Part shown: positions 36,974 through 46,038 of the stretch, one piece after another | Numbering within the stretch: the first letter of the stretch is position 1 | Layout of the letters: every line of letters starts with the position of its first letter | Source: Hyphomicrobiales bacterium | Lineage (GTDB): Bacteria; Pseudomonadota; Alphaproteobacteria; Rhizobiales; Xanthobacteraceae | DNA length: 64,000 nucleotides | Assembly (NCBI GenBank): GCA_017305555.1 | Contig: JAFKKM010000025.1 | Coordinates: 1 to 64,000, forward strand | Reading direction: 5' to 3' | Notes under the pieces: model-generated | The model's database searches: none | What the model saw: only the letters and a program-made list of their open reading frames with translations | Told to the model about the DNA's origin: nothing | Made by a program: the position numbers and the translations under genes

Positions 36974-37296
36974 GTGAACTCCTCGCCCGAAAGGGCTTTT
37001 CCGGCCGGCGGATATCCAAACGCCCGACCCGCGGGCAAAGTTCCACCAATCTCTGGAATATTAGTCGGGGGAAAAGCGCGAATGGTTCAGTCGATGGTCC
37101 AGCTTGTCGGCAAATGACCGCAACGGCAGCGTCAAGTGATAAGATCGCGCGGAATGATTCCGCACCGTTTTTTTAGCCAGACGTGTGAATAAGGCAGATG
37201 ACGTCTTTTTCCACCCGTGCAGACGGTGTTTCCAGTCGTGGCCTGTTATAGTAGCGGCCCAGCTTCCGACACATCCGAGAGAAACCATCGTCCGCC
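36747..37296. other. intergenic region cfa to dnaB
   Basis: 550 bp between two plus-strand genes, the longest non-coding stretch here. It holds the doubtful minus-strand ORF listed separately. The dnaB-proximal part has CCTGTTATAGTAGCGG near 37240, whose TATAGT could be a -10 element; no -35 is clear. A short inverted pair GCGCGGAATGATTCCGC (about 37149-37166) is followed by seven T and resembles a weak terminator. Confidence 0.45.
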
Positions 37297-38796
37297 ATGT
37301 CGTCACTTGATTCCAACGTTCTCAAGCTCGCCCCGGATGCAGCCAGCCCGTCCTACCGGACCGCGCCGCATAACATCGAGGCCGAACAGAGTGTGTTGGG
37401 CGCTATTCTGATCAACAACGACGCGTTCTACCGCGTCTCCGACTTTCTCGAACCGAAGCATTTCTTCGAGCCGATTCATCAGACGATCTTCGAGACCTCC
37501 GCCAGCCTGATCCGCGCCGGCAAGGTCGCAACGCCAGTGACGCTCAAAACATTCCTGCCTGCCGACATCGACCTCGGCGGCGGCGTGACTGTCGGCCAAT
37601 ACCTTGCCCGCCTCGCCGCCGAAGCGACGACGATCATCAATGCCGCCGATTACGGCCGCACCATCTACGAACTGTCGTTGCGGCGCGACCTGATCCACAT
37701 CGGCGAGGATATGGTCAACGTCGCCTACGACGCACCGGTCGATTTCGCGCCGCGCGCGCAGATCGAGGATGCCGAGCGCCGGCTCTACGAACTCGCAGAA
37801 TCCGGCCGTTACGACGGCGGCTTCCAGCGCTTCTCGCAAGCCATGAAGATCGCCCTCGACATGGCGGCGAATGCCTACCAGCGTGACGGAAGGCTATCTG
37901 GAATCGCCACCGGCCTGCGCGATCTCGACACCAAGATGGGTGGCCTGCAACGCTCCGACTTGTTGGTGCTGGCAGGACGCCCCGGCATGGGCAAGACCGC
38001 GCTCGCCACCAATATCGCCTACAACATCGCGCGCGCCTATCGTGGCGAAACCCAGACCGACGGCACCATGAAGACGATCAACGGCGGAATCGTTGGCTTC
38101 TTCTCCTGCGAAATGTCGGCCGAACAGCTCGCCACGCGTATTCTCGCCGAGCAGACCGGCATTGCCTCAAGCACGATCCGCCGCGGCGGCATCACCCAGA
38201 ATGAATTCGACAAGATCCGCGACCACACCATCGAACTCGAACACCTGCCGCTCTACGTCGACGAAACCGGCGGCCTGTCGATCTCGCAACTCACCGCCCG
38301 CGCCCGGCGGCTGAAGCGGCAAAAAGGGCTCGACGTGATCATGGTGGACTATATCCAGCTTCTGCAAGGCTCCGGCAAACGCTCGGACAATCGCGTGCAG
38401 GAAGTTACCGAAATCACCACCAGCCTGAAGGCGCTCGCCAAGGAACTCAACGTCCCGATCGTCGCGCTGTCGCAATTGTCGCGTCAGGTCGAAAACCGCG
38501 ACGACAAGCGCCCGCAACTCGCCGACCTGCGTGAATCCGGCTCGATCGAACAGGACGCCGACGTGGTCGTCTTCGTCTATCGCGAGGAATACTACCTCCA
38601 GAACAAGGAGCCGCGCCCCGGTACCCCCGAGCACGAGAAATGGCAGACCGATATGGACCTTGCGCACGGCAAGGCCGAAGTCATCATCGGCAAACAGCGC
38701 CACGGTCCCACCGGCACGGTCGAGTTACACTTCGAAGGCCAGTTCACGCGGTTCAGCGATCTCGCACATGATGGCAATCTGCCCGACCGCATATAA
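37297..38796 (+). CDS. dnaB: replicative DNA helicase DnaB
   Basis: 499 residues. The hexameric DnaB unwinds DNA at the replication fork. The N-terminal domain contains APHNIEAEQSVLGAILINN. Walker A is VLAGRPGMGKTALA near 226, followed by FFSCEMSAEQLATR, DVIMVDYIQLLQGSGKR (Walker B) and VPIVALSQLSRQVENRDDKRP, then LRESGSIEQDADVVVFVYREEYY. The length is standard, so no intein is present. The start at 37297 gives MSSLDSNVLKLAPD. The order dnaB-alr-(TSUP)-radA-cvpA-purF is typical of Bradyrhizobiaceae. Confidence 0.97.
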   Translation: MSSLDSNVLKLAPDAASPSYRTAPHNIEAEQSVLGAILINNDAFYRVSDFLEPKHFFEPIHQTIFETSASLIRAGKVATPVTLKTFLPADIDLGGGVTVGQYLARLAAEATTIINAADYGRTIYELSLRRDLIHIGEDMVNVAYDAPVDFAPRAQIEDAERRLYELAESGRYDGGFQRFSQAMKIALDMAANAYQRDGRLSGIATGLRDLDTKMGGLQRSDLLVLAGRPGMGKTALATNIAYNIARAYRGETQTDGTMKTINGGIVGFFSCEMSAEQLATRILAEQTGIASSTIRRGGITQNEFDKIRDHTIELEHLPLYVDETGGLSISQLTARARRLKRQKGLDVIMVDYIQLLQGSGKRSDNRVQEVTEITTSLKALAKELNVPIVALSQLSRQVENRDDKRPQLADLRESGSIEQDADVVVFVYREEYYLQNKEPRPGTPEHEKWQTDMDLAHGKAEVIIGKQRHGPTGTVELHFEGQFTRFSDLAHDGNLPDRI

Positions 38797-38863
38797 GCCG
38801 GAATTTGAAACGATGCCGGGCGACGCGTAGTCTTCGGACCGTGACAGTGGAATCGTGCGCGAC

Positions 38864-40084
38864 ATGTCGCGCGAAGGGATGGCGTCGGCGCTCATGGACC
38901 AGATTTCAGATACCGCCACAGAGATTGCGCAGCCCGCTCCGGCTGTCGCACCGCCCTCTTCCGATGTGAACGTTCCAGCCACGGCCACCGGCATCCTGAC
39001 CATCGATCTCGATGCCATCGTCGCCAACTGGCGCAAGCTGGAAAGCCAGGGCGTGCCGGCGGAATGCTCCGCCGTGGTCAAGGCCAACGCCTATGGCTGC
39101 GGGACTGAGCCCGTAGTGCGCGCACTCGCGGCCGCCGGCTGCAAGACGTTCTTCGTTGCCACGGTGGACGAGGCACGCGCCGCGCGCGCCGCAACCCAAT
39201 CGGCTGCGATTTATGTGTTGGGCGGCTGTTTCCAGAATGGCGGCGACGCCTTCGCAGAACTCAACTGCCAGCCGGTGATCGGCGATCTCAACGAACTCGC
39301 CGAATGGGACGTGTTCTGCCGCCGCAGCGGATGGTCCGGCGGCGCCGCGATCCACATCGATACCGGCATGAACCGGCTTGGGCTCACGCTTCAGGACGCC
39401 CATGGCATCGTGCCGCGCATTCATGCCGGCGATCATGGCATCACACTGGTGATGAGCCACCTCGCCTGCGCCGAAAATCCGCAACATCCGCTCAACGCCC
39501 GACAACTCACGAGCTTTCGCGAGATCGCCCAGCAGTTCTCCGGCGTGCCAGCGTCGCTGGCCAATTCGTCAGGCGTGTTCCTCGGCCCGCAATTCCAGTT
39601 CGATCTACTGCGGCCGGGCGCGGCACTTTACGGCGTCAACCCGACGCCGGATGCCGACAATCCGATGCGGCCGGTGGTCGATCTGAAGACCCGCATCATC
39701 CAGGTCCGCGAGGTCGAGCGCGGCGACACGGTCGGCTACGGCGCGACATGGACGGCGCGACGGCCGACCCGGCTCGCGATCGTGTCCACCGGTTATGCCG
39801 ATGGCTATTTCCGCACCGCCGGCAGCACCGACGGCACCCGAAGCGCGGACGTCATCGTCGCCGGCAAGCGTTGTCCGATCGCCGGGCGCATCTCAATGGA
39901 CCTGATCGCGATCGACATCACCGATCTGCCGGAGAAGACCGTGCGCCGTGGCCACATGGTGACCCTGCTCGGGGACAGCATCACGGTCGACGAATTGGGC
40001 CACCACTTTGGCACTATCGGCTACGAGGTACTGACCAGCCTCGGCCGTCGCTATGCCCGCGTCTACAAGGGCGGGTCGGCCTGA
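38864..40084 (+). CDS. alr: alanine racemase
   Basis: About 406 residues; the start is uncertain among 38855 (GTG), 38864, 38879 and 38894, all before the conserved TGILTIDLDAIVANWRKL. Alanine racemase makes D-alanine for peptidoglycan. The PLP lysine is in CSAVVKANAYGCG (about residue 72), and GYGATWTARRPTRLAIVSTGYADGYFR contains the second active-site tyrosine region. RISMDLIAIDITDLP follows. It may be co-transcribed with dnaB, 67 bp upstream. Confidence 0.95.
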   Translation: MSREGMASALMDQISDTATEIAQPAPAVAPPSSDVNVPATATGILTIDLDAIVANWRKLESQGVPAECSAVVKANAYGCGTEPVVRALAAAGCKTFFVATVDEARAARAATQSAAIYVLGGCFQNGGDAFAELNCQPVIGDLNELAEWDVFCRRSGWSGGAAIHIDTGMNRLGLTLQDAHGIVPRIHAGDHGITLVMSHLACAENPQHPLNARQLTSFREIAQQFSGVPASLANSSGVFLGPQFQFDLLRPGAALYGVNPTPDADNPMRPVVDLKTRIIQVREVERGDTVGYGATWTARRPTRLAIVSTGYADGYFRTAGSTDGTRSADVIVAGKRCPIAGRISMDLIAIDITDLPEKTVRRGHMVTLLGDSITVDELGHHFGTIGYEVLTSLGRRYARVYKGGSA

Positions 40085-40229
40085 CCTGCTCGTCTTTGGC
40101 TGAACGAACCGGCGCAACGCCACCGCAATCTCGATTTCTGTTCGCTCCCTCGCGCAGGTTGGTTAGGCTGCCCGGCGGCATCGAAGATTCGCCCGCTCAG
40201 ATCCGATACATCAATCGCGGAGACCGTCC

Positions 40230-40961
40230 GTGCTGGCCTATCTCTTCGTCCTGGCGGTCGGGCTGGTCGCCGGCACCATCAGCGGCATCGTCGGCACCGG
40301 CTCCTCGATCATGCTGATCCCGGTGCTGGTCTACGAATTCGGCCCCAAGGAAGCCGTGCCGATCATGGCGGTCGCGGCGGTGATGGCCAATCTGTCGCGC
40401 ATCGTGGCATGGTGGCGCGAGGTGGATTGGCGCGCTTGCGCAGCCTATTCCGTCACGGGCGTTCCGGCAGCGGCGTTGGGCGCGCGGACGCTTCTGGTGC
40501 TGCCGTCCCGCGCGGTCGATATCGCCATCGGCTTGTTTCTCATCGCGATGGTGCCCGCCCGTCACTGGCTGGCGAAACGCGACATCAAAATCACCCTCTG
40601 GCACCTCGCGCTCGGCGGCGCGGTGATTGGCTATCTGACCGGCATCGTGGTCTCAACCGGGCCGCTCAGCGTTCCGCTGTTCCTTTTTTACGGGCTGACC
40701 AAAGGTGCCTTTCTCGCCACCGAAGCTGCGAGTTCGCTCGGGCTCTACCTCAGCAAGTCGGTGACATTTGAGCGCTTCGGCGCCCTCGACATGGCGGTTT
40801 TGCTGAAAGGTCTGATCGCCGGATCCTCACTGATGTTCGGCGCCTTCATCGCCAAGCGGTTCGTGCTCAGGCTCGATCCCAATGTGTTCCGGCTGGTGAT
40901 GGATGGCATCATGCTCTTTGCCGGCCTATCAATGCTCTGGAACGCGACTCACGCGACCTGA
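40230..40961 (+). CDS. TSUP (TauE/SafE) family sulfite/sulfonate-type exporter
   Basis: 243 residues, GTG start. It consists of eight or so hydrophobic helices in two related halves. The first half carries GTISGIVGTGSSIMLIPVLVYEFGPKEAVPIMAV, the second GYLTGIVVSTGPLSVPLF; these two re-entrant glycine/serine motifs define TSUP. Members export sulfite, sulfoacetate or other small anions, and the substrate here is unknown. It lies 145 bp after alr and 18 bp before radA, so it is probably in the same transcript. Confidence 0.85.
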   Translation: MLAYLFVLAVGLVAGTISGIVGTGSSIMLIPVLVYEFGPKEAVPIMAVAAVMANLSRIVAWWREVDWRACAAYSVTGVPAAALGARTLLVLPSRAVDIAIGLFLIAMVPARHWLAKRDIKITLWHLALGGAVIGYLTGIVVSTGPLSVPLFLFYGLTKGAFLATEAASSLGLYLSKSVTFERFGALDMAVLLKGLIAGSSLMFGAFIAKRFVLRLDPNVFRLVMDGIMLFAGLSMLWNATHAT

Positions 40962-40979
40962 TCCGGCGAACTCTCACTC

Positions 40980-42467
40980 ATGGCCAAAGCGACCCTTTCC
41001 TTCGTCTGCCAGAACTGCGGTGCGGCCTATAACCGCTGGCAGGGCAAGTGCGAGTCCTGCGGCGAGTGGAACACGCTGGTCGAGGAAGATGTCAGCGGCA
41101 CCAATTCGGTGCCGGCCAGCATCCGCTCCAAGCGCAAAGGGCGACTATTCGCACTGGAAAGCCTCGCGGGCGAGAGCCGCGACGCGCCACGACTGCCCAC
41201 CGGGATGGCCGAACTCGACCGCGTCACCGGCGGCGGTTTCGTGCCGGGCTCCGTGCTGCTGGTGGGCGGCGATCCCGGCATCGGCAAGTCCACGCTGCTC
41301 ACACAAGCGACGAGTGTGCTTGCCAGTGCCGGTCACCGCACCGTCTACATTTCCGGCGAAGAGGCCATCGCCCAGGTCCGGTTGCGCGCCGCGCGGCTCG
41401 GTCTGGCCAAGGCTCCGGTTCAGCTCGCCGCAGAGACATCAGTTGAAGATATCGTCGCAACTCTTTCTGAAGGCAAGACTCCCCGCCTTATCGTTATCGA
41501 CTCGATTCAGACCATGTGGACCGATACTGTGGAATCCGCGCCCGGCACGGTGACGCAGGTGCGCGCCTCAGCGCAGGCCCTGATCCGCTTCGCCAAGAAG
41601 TCGGGCGCGACCGTCATCCTGGTCGGCCACGTCACCAAGGACGGCCAGATCGCAGGTCCCCGCGTGGTCGAACATATGGTCGACGCGGTGCTGTCGTTCG
41701 AAGGCGAAGGCTCGCAGCAGTTCCGCATCCTGCGCTCGGTCAAGAACCGGTTCGGGCCAACCGACGAGATCGGCGTGTTCGAAATGACCGGCCTGGGCCT
41801 TCGCGAAGTCACCAACCCGTCGGAACTGTTCTTGTCGGAGCGCGATCTCGGCTCGCCGGGAACGGCGGTGTTCGCCGGAATGGAAGGTACCCGTCCGGTG
41901 CTGGTGGAATTGCAAGCGCTGGTCGCGCCGACCTCGCTCGGCACTCCGCGCCGCGCCGTGGTCGGCTGGGATTCCAGCCGCCTCTCGATGGTGCTGGCGG
42001 TGCTGGAGGCGCATTGCGGAGTGAAGCTGTCGGGCTACGACGTCTATTTCAACGTCGCCGGCGGCCTCCGTATTCAGGAACCGGCCGCCGATCTCGCCGC
42101 CGCCGCCGCATTGGTTTCTTCGCTGGCGAACGCACCTTTGCCGACTGACGCTGTCTATTTCGGCGAAGTGTCGTTATCCGGTGCGGTACGTCCGGTGGCA
42201 CAGGCCTCGATGCGCCTCAAGGAAGCGGCCAAGCTCGGCTTCGGTCGTGCCGTCCTGCCGGAATCGGCACGCGGCGACGGCGGCGGCGATGCCGGACTCT
42301 CGCTCAATACAATCGGCGGATTGAGCAGCCTTGTCGCCGATATCGCGGCGCGCGGAACGCCCCGCGCAGCAGCGAAAAACGGCGACGCCGACGAAAATGG
42401 CGGCAACCGCGCCACAGCTTCGGGGAAAAATGCCGGCCCGCCTCGATTCCGCCGTCAAGATTCCTAA
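40980..42467 (+). CDS. radA: DNA repair protein RadA
   Basis: 495 residues. RadA is a RecA-like ATPase that promotes branch migration during recombination. The zinc finger is CQNCGAAYNRWQGKCESCGEW (Cys10 to Cys28). Walker A is GGDPGIGKST near 96-105, and the RadA-specific KNRFGPTDEIGVFEM begins near 255. The C-terminal Lon-like S5 domain (VAPTSLGTPRRAVVGWDSSRL, then VYFNVAGGLRIQEPAADLA) is intact. The last 40 residues are Ala/Asn-rich and poorly ordered. Confidence 0.96.
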   Translation: MAKATLSFVCQNCGAAYNRWQGKCESCGEWNTLVEEDVSGTNSVPASIRSKRKGRLFALESLAGESRDAPRLPTGMAELDRVTGGGFVPGSVLLVGGDPGIGKSTLLTQATSVLASAGHRTVYISGEEAIAQVRLRAARLGLAKAPVQLAAETSVEDIVATLSEGKTPRLIVIDSIQTMWTDTVESAPGTVTQVRASAQALIRFAKKSGATVILVGHVTKDGQIAGPRVVEHMVDAVLSFEGEGSQQFRILRSVKNRFGPTDEIGVFEMTGLGLREVTNPSELFLSERDLGSPGTAVFAGMEGTRPVLVELQALVAPTSLGTPRRAVVGWDSSRLSMVLAVLEAHCGVKLSGYDVYFNVAGGLRIQEPAADLAAAAALVSSLANAPLPTDAVYFGEVSLSGAVRPVAQASMRLKEAAKLGFGRAVLPESARGDGGGDAGLSLNTIGGLSSLVADIAARGTPRAAAKNGDADENGGNRATASGKNAGPPRFRRQDS

Positions 42468-42621
42468 ACCGGGCGTGACCTCTGCTGCCGTCCTCGCTAT
42501 ACCACCCGCGCAGCCGGGAACTCGCTGGCTTTGCACGACGCGCCATGGCGTCATCACGTAGACTGTCACGCACCGCGCCGATTCGCGGTTTGATGGATTT
42601 GAAAGCGGACCTGACCAGCCG

Positions 42622-43254
42622 ATGCCGATAACGATCCTTGATCTTGTGCTGCTCGCGGTGATGCTGATCTCGGGCCTGCTCGCCATGGTCCGCGGCTTCA
42701 TGCGCGAGATCCTGTCGATCGCGGCTTGGGGCACCGCCGCGCTGGTCACGCTGTATTCCTATCAGAAGCTGCTGCCGACCGCGAAAACCTACATCGCCAG
42801 CGACACCCTCGCGAGCATTGCGGTGATCGCCGGCGTCTTCATCGCCACCTTGATCGTGGTGTCCATCATCACGGTTCGTATCTCCGATATGATCCTGGAT
42901 TCCCGTATCGGCGCCCTCGACCGCACGCTGGGCTTTCTGTTCGGCCTCGCACGCGGCCTTTTGATCGTCGTGGTCGCGTTCCTGTTCTTTGCGTGGCTGG
43001 TCCCTGCCAAGCAGCGGCCGGACTGGGTTTCCGGCGCCAAATCGCTAACCATGTTGCAATCGACCGGCGATTGGCTGATGTCCCTCTTGCCGGACGACCC
43101 TGAAAACACCATCTTGAAGAGATTCAAGAAGACCAAGCCCGAGGACGAGCAGACCGACGCCGAACCGGCCAACCCCGGTTCCAACGACGGATACTCGAAA
43201 CCCGCGCGGGACAGCCTGAAACAATTGATCGACGGCAAACCGGCGACACGCTAG
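42622..43254 (+). CDS. cvpA: CvpA family membrane protein
   Basis: 210 residues. Four hydrophobic helices lie in the first 130 residues (TILDLVLLAVMLISGLLAMVRG; ILSIAAWGTAALVTLYSY; IAVIAGVFIATLIVVSIITVR; LGFLFGLARGLLIVVVAFLFF). GALDRTLGFLFGLARG is the family signature. CvpA is needed for colicin V export in E. coli and for envelope integrity elsewhere. The C-terminal cytoplasmic tail is Asp/Glu/Lys-rich. It lies 42 bp upstream of purF, as in many bacteria. Confidence 0.93.
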   Translation: MPITILDLVLLAVMLISGLLAMVRGFMREILSIAAWGTAALVTLYSYQKLLPTAKTYIASDTLASIAVIAGVFIATLIVVSIITVRISDMILDSRIGALDRTLGFLFGLARGLLIVVVAFLFFAWLVPAKQRPDWVSGAKSLTMLQSTGDWLMSLLPDDPENTILKRFKKTKPEDEQTDAEPANPGSNDGYSKPARDSLKQLIDGKPATR

Positions 43255-43296
43255 TTATCTTGAACGAGGGACATGCTCCCTCGAAAGTGAGGCGCG

Positions 43297-44796
43297 ATGG
43301 ACGAGATGCAGACCCCTCCGCAACCTGCCGCCGCCGCCCCTCCGTCCGATCTCCACCAGCATGACGATACGCTGCGCGAAAAGTGCGGCGTATTCGGCAT
43401 CTTCAACCATCCCGATGCCGCGGCCATCACCGCGCTGGGGCTACATGCCTTGCAGCATCGCGGACAGGAAGCCGCCGGCATCGTCTCCTTCGACGGTGAG
43501 CGCTTCCATTCCGAACGTCGGCTCGGTCTGGTCGGCGACACCTTCTCCCGCCGCGACGTGATCGACCGCCTCCCCGGCACCGCCGCCGTCGGCCACACCC
43601 GCTATTCGACCACCGGCGAAACCATCCTGCGCAACGTGCAGCCGCTGTTCGCCGAATTGAACGCCGGCGGCTTCGCCGTCGCCCACAACGGCAACCTCAC
43701 CAATGGCCTGACGCTGCGCCGCGAACTGGTGCGCGGCGGTGCCATGATGCAATCCACCACCGATACCGAGGTGATCCTGCATCTGGTCGCGCGCTCGCAA
43801 CGCAACCGGTTCATCGATCGTTACATCGAAGCCTTGCGGACCATCGAAGGTGCCTACGCGCTGGTTTCGCTGACCAACAAGAAGCTGATCGGTGCGCGCG
43901 ACCCGCTCGGCATCCGCCCGCTGGTGCTTGGCGAACTCGATGGCAGTCCCATTCTGGCGTCGGAAACCTGCGCCCTCGATATCATCGGCGCGAAATACGT
44001 CCGCGATATCGAGCCCGGCGAAGTCATCGTGTTCGACGATCACGGCGTGCAGAGCCATAAGCCATTCCCGCCGATGGCACCGCGCCCCTGCATCTTCGAG
44101 TACATCTATTTCGCCCGACCGGATTCGGTCGTCGGTGGCCGTCCGGTTTACGAAGTGCGCAAGGCCATGGGCGCGCAGCTCGCCCGCGAAAGCCACGTCC
44201 CCGCCGACGTCGTGGTCCCGGTACCGGATTCCGGCGTCCCCGCCGCGCTCGGCTACAGCCGTGCCGCTGGTATCCCCTACGAACTCGGCATCATCCGCAA
44301 TCACTATGTCGGCCGCACCTTCATTCAGCCGACGCAGAGCGTGCGCGAACTCGGCGTGCGTATGAAGCATTCCGCCAACCGCGCGGCCATCGAAGGCAAG
44401 CGCATCGTGCTGATCGACGACAGCCTGGTGCGCGGCACCACCTCGAAGAAGATCGTCAAGATGATGCGCGATGCCGGAGCTCGCGAAGTGCATTTCCGCA
44501 TCGCCTCGCCGCCGATCACTCACCCGGACTATTACGGCATCGATACGCCGGATCGCGCCGGCCTTCTCGCGGCGACGCATACGCTGGAAGAAATGCGCGA
44601 TATCATCGGCGCGGACTCGCTGGCCTTCCTCTCGGTCGACGGCATCTATCGCGCCATGGGTGAGCCCGGTCGCGATCCGGCCCAGCCCAAGTTCACCGAT
44701 CACTGCTTCACCGGCGAGTATCCGACACCGCTGACCGACCTGAATCAAACCGAGACGCAACCGCGGCAATTGTCGCTGCTGGCGGAAGCGAGCTGA
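43297..44796 (+). CDS. purF: amidophosphoribosyltransferase
   Basis: 499 residues. PurF makes 5-phosphoribosylamine from PRPP and glutamine, the first committed step of purine synthesis. Cys30 (REKCGVFGIF) would be exposed by removal of a 29-residue propeptide and serve as glutaminase nucleophile. GLHALQHRGQEAAGI and VGHTRYSTTG belong to that domain; IVLIDDSLVRGTTSKK (about 370-385) is the PRPP loop. Compared with the B. subtilis type, HPDYYGID has Asp where an Fe-S ligand Cys is expected, and only one of the last two cysteines is present. The 4Fe-4S cluster is therefore probably absent. Confidence 0.97.
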   Translation: MDEMQTPPQPAAAAPPSDLHQHDDTLREKCGVFGIFNHPDAAAITALGLHALQHRGQEAAGIVSFDGERFHSERRLGLVGDTFSRRDVIDRLPGTAAVGHTRYSTTGETILRNVQPLFAELNAGGFAVAHNGNLTNGLTLRRELVRGGAMMQSTTDTEVILHLVARSQRNRFIDRYIEALRTIEGAYALVSLTNKKLIGARDPLGIRPLVLGELDGSPILASETCALDIIGAKYVRDIEPGEVIVFDDHGVQSHKPFPPMAPRPCIFEYIYFARPDSVVGGRPVYEVRKAMGAQLARESHVPADVVVPVPDSGVPAALGYSRAAGIPYELGIIRNHYVGRTFIQPTQSVRELGVRMKHSANRAAIEGKRIVLIDDSLVRGTTSKKIVKMMRDAGAREVHFRIASPPITHPDYYGIDTPDRAGLLAATHTLEEMRDIIGADSLAFLSVDGIYRAMGEPGRDPAQPKFTDHCFTGEYPTPLTDLNQTETQPRQLSLLAEAS

Positions 44797-44825
44797 TCGG
44801 GCTGGCGATCATCTAACTCCGCCGG

Positions 44826-45461
44826 CTACGGTGTAACTTCCCGCATTTGACGCGCCAGCCATATGGTATGGCCACCGCACGCCGCATCGTTAGCGACGTG
44901 ATCAATGACGTCAAAACCATGCGCTGTAAGCAAGCGCCGGTAGTCCTCGGGATCGAGGCTCGCGTGGTACAGCGCCTCTCCCTGATACGAGCCGATCGCC
45001 TCTCCGGCTCGCGGGCCACTCGTGAACATCAACGCGCCGCCATTCGCTATGTGCGCAGCAAAGACCGCAAACATCGCGCTTTGCTCGTCTTGCGTGAGAT
45101 GGAAGAAGCTATCCCACGCCAGAATTCCGTTGAAGCGACGGCCAAGATCGAGCCGGCGCATATCGGCAACGCTCCATGATTGCGCTGGAAAACGTTCCCG
45201 GCACAGCGCGACCATTGTCTTCGACGAGTCGACGCCAGTGACATCGTATCCTGCTTCGATGAAATAGCGTGCGATCGGTTCACCCGATCCGCATCCGATA
45301 TCCAGAACGGAAGCGCCCGCGCCGACAGCCGCGCGAAAGCGATCGAGCCAGCCGCGCTCGAACAGGTTCTTGCCGCGCTCACGATCGAACGCGCGTGCGT
45401 GCCGTTCGTAGATATCCACGATCTGCGCCGACGCATCGTGTGCTGATGTGGCTTTGGTCAA
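44826..45461 (-). CDS. class I SAM-dependent methyltransferase
   Basis: 211 residues. The SAM-binding motif I is SVLDIGCGSGEPIARY (about 52-67), followed by the acidic motif TGVDSSKTMVALCRERFP and FNGILAWDSFFHLT. Substrate is unknown; the fold and small size match methyltransferases acting on small molecules. The start overlaps the stop of the upstream acetyltransferase by 4 bp (45458-45461), so the two are likely translated together. Confidence 0.82.
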   Translation of the reverse strand: MTKATSAHDASAQIVDIYERHARAFDRERGKNLFERGWLDRFRAAVGAGASVLDIGCGSGEPIARYFIEAGYDVTGVDSSKTMVALCRERFPAQSWSVADMRRLDLGRRFNGILAWDSFFHLTQDEQSAMFAVFAAHIANGGALMFTSGPRAGEAIGSYQGEALYHASLDPEDYRRLLTAHGFDVIDHVANDAACGGHTIWLARQMREVTP

Positions 45462-45988
45462 AGTTGCCTGACCATGAAAATCGCGGCCTCGTCATAGCCT
45501 CGCAGCTTCCGCGCCAGCGTAACATTGACAACCTTTTGCGATGCGACGTTGCGAAAACCATGACGCTCCCAAAAGCCGGCCGAATTGTTCACCGCCACCA
45601 ACGAGGCGGACGAGAACGCTTCCTTCTGCGCACGCGCCAGCAGCAACGCGACCACCAGCGCGGCCGCACCGGTCCCGCGCAATTCCGGCAGCAGCGCAAC
45701 GTCGTGGATGTAATAGGTTTCCGGTTGAGGCGGCAGTTCGCTAAGCCGGGCATTCAGCGCCGGCGGATCATAGGCGCGCCAGGGATGGCTGACGGCGTAG
45801 CCGAGGATGTCGTCGCCTGAACTGAAAGCAAGACACCCCGCAGGGTAAAGCTGCAACCGCTCGGCGAACACGGCTGGATCTTCCGGAAATGCCGGGTGGA
45901 CCCGGTCTGCCACCGCCAGCACGCCCGGCAGGTCGGCGGCAGTCATCGGCCGCCATTGCCCTTTGGCTTCGAGAGATAATTCAGGCAT
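45458..45988 (-). CDS. GNAT family N-acetyltransferase
   Basis: 176 residues. The acetyl-CoA binding region is ALLPELRGTGAAALVVALLLARAQ (about 107-130), with the RGTGAA loop in place of the usual Q/RxxGxG/A. The N-terminal strand WRPMTAADLPGVLAVADRVHP and the C-terminal NNSAGFWERHGFRNV are standard GNAT elements. Substrate is unknown. It lies upstream of and overlaps the methyltransferase gene, suggesting a two-gene operon divergent from the SDR at 46039. Confidence 0.82.
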   Translation of the reverse strand: MPELSLEAKGQWRPMTAADLPGVLAVADRVHPAFPEDPAVFAERLQLYPAGCLAFSSGDDILGYAVSHPWRAYDPPALNARLSELPPQPETYYIHDVALLPELRGTGAAALVVALLLARAQKEAFSSASLVAVNNSAGFWERHGFRNVASQKVVNVTLARKLRGYDEAAIFMVRQL

Positions 45989-46038
45989 AACGCGCCGAAC
46001 TCCTTATCCCTCTGGTCCTAGCACAAAGCGCCCTTTCC

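Noticed and set aside
37061-37306. An 81-codon minus-strand ORF across the dnaB start
   Set aside because: It covers the dnaB leader and start, has no ribosome-binding site and resembles no protein.
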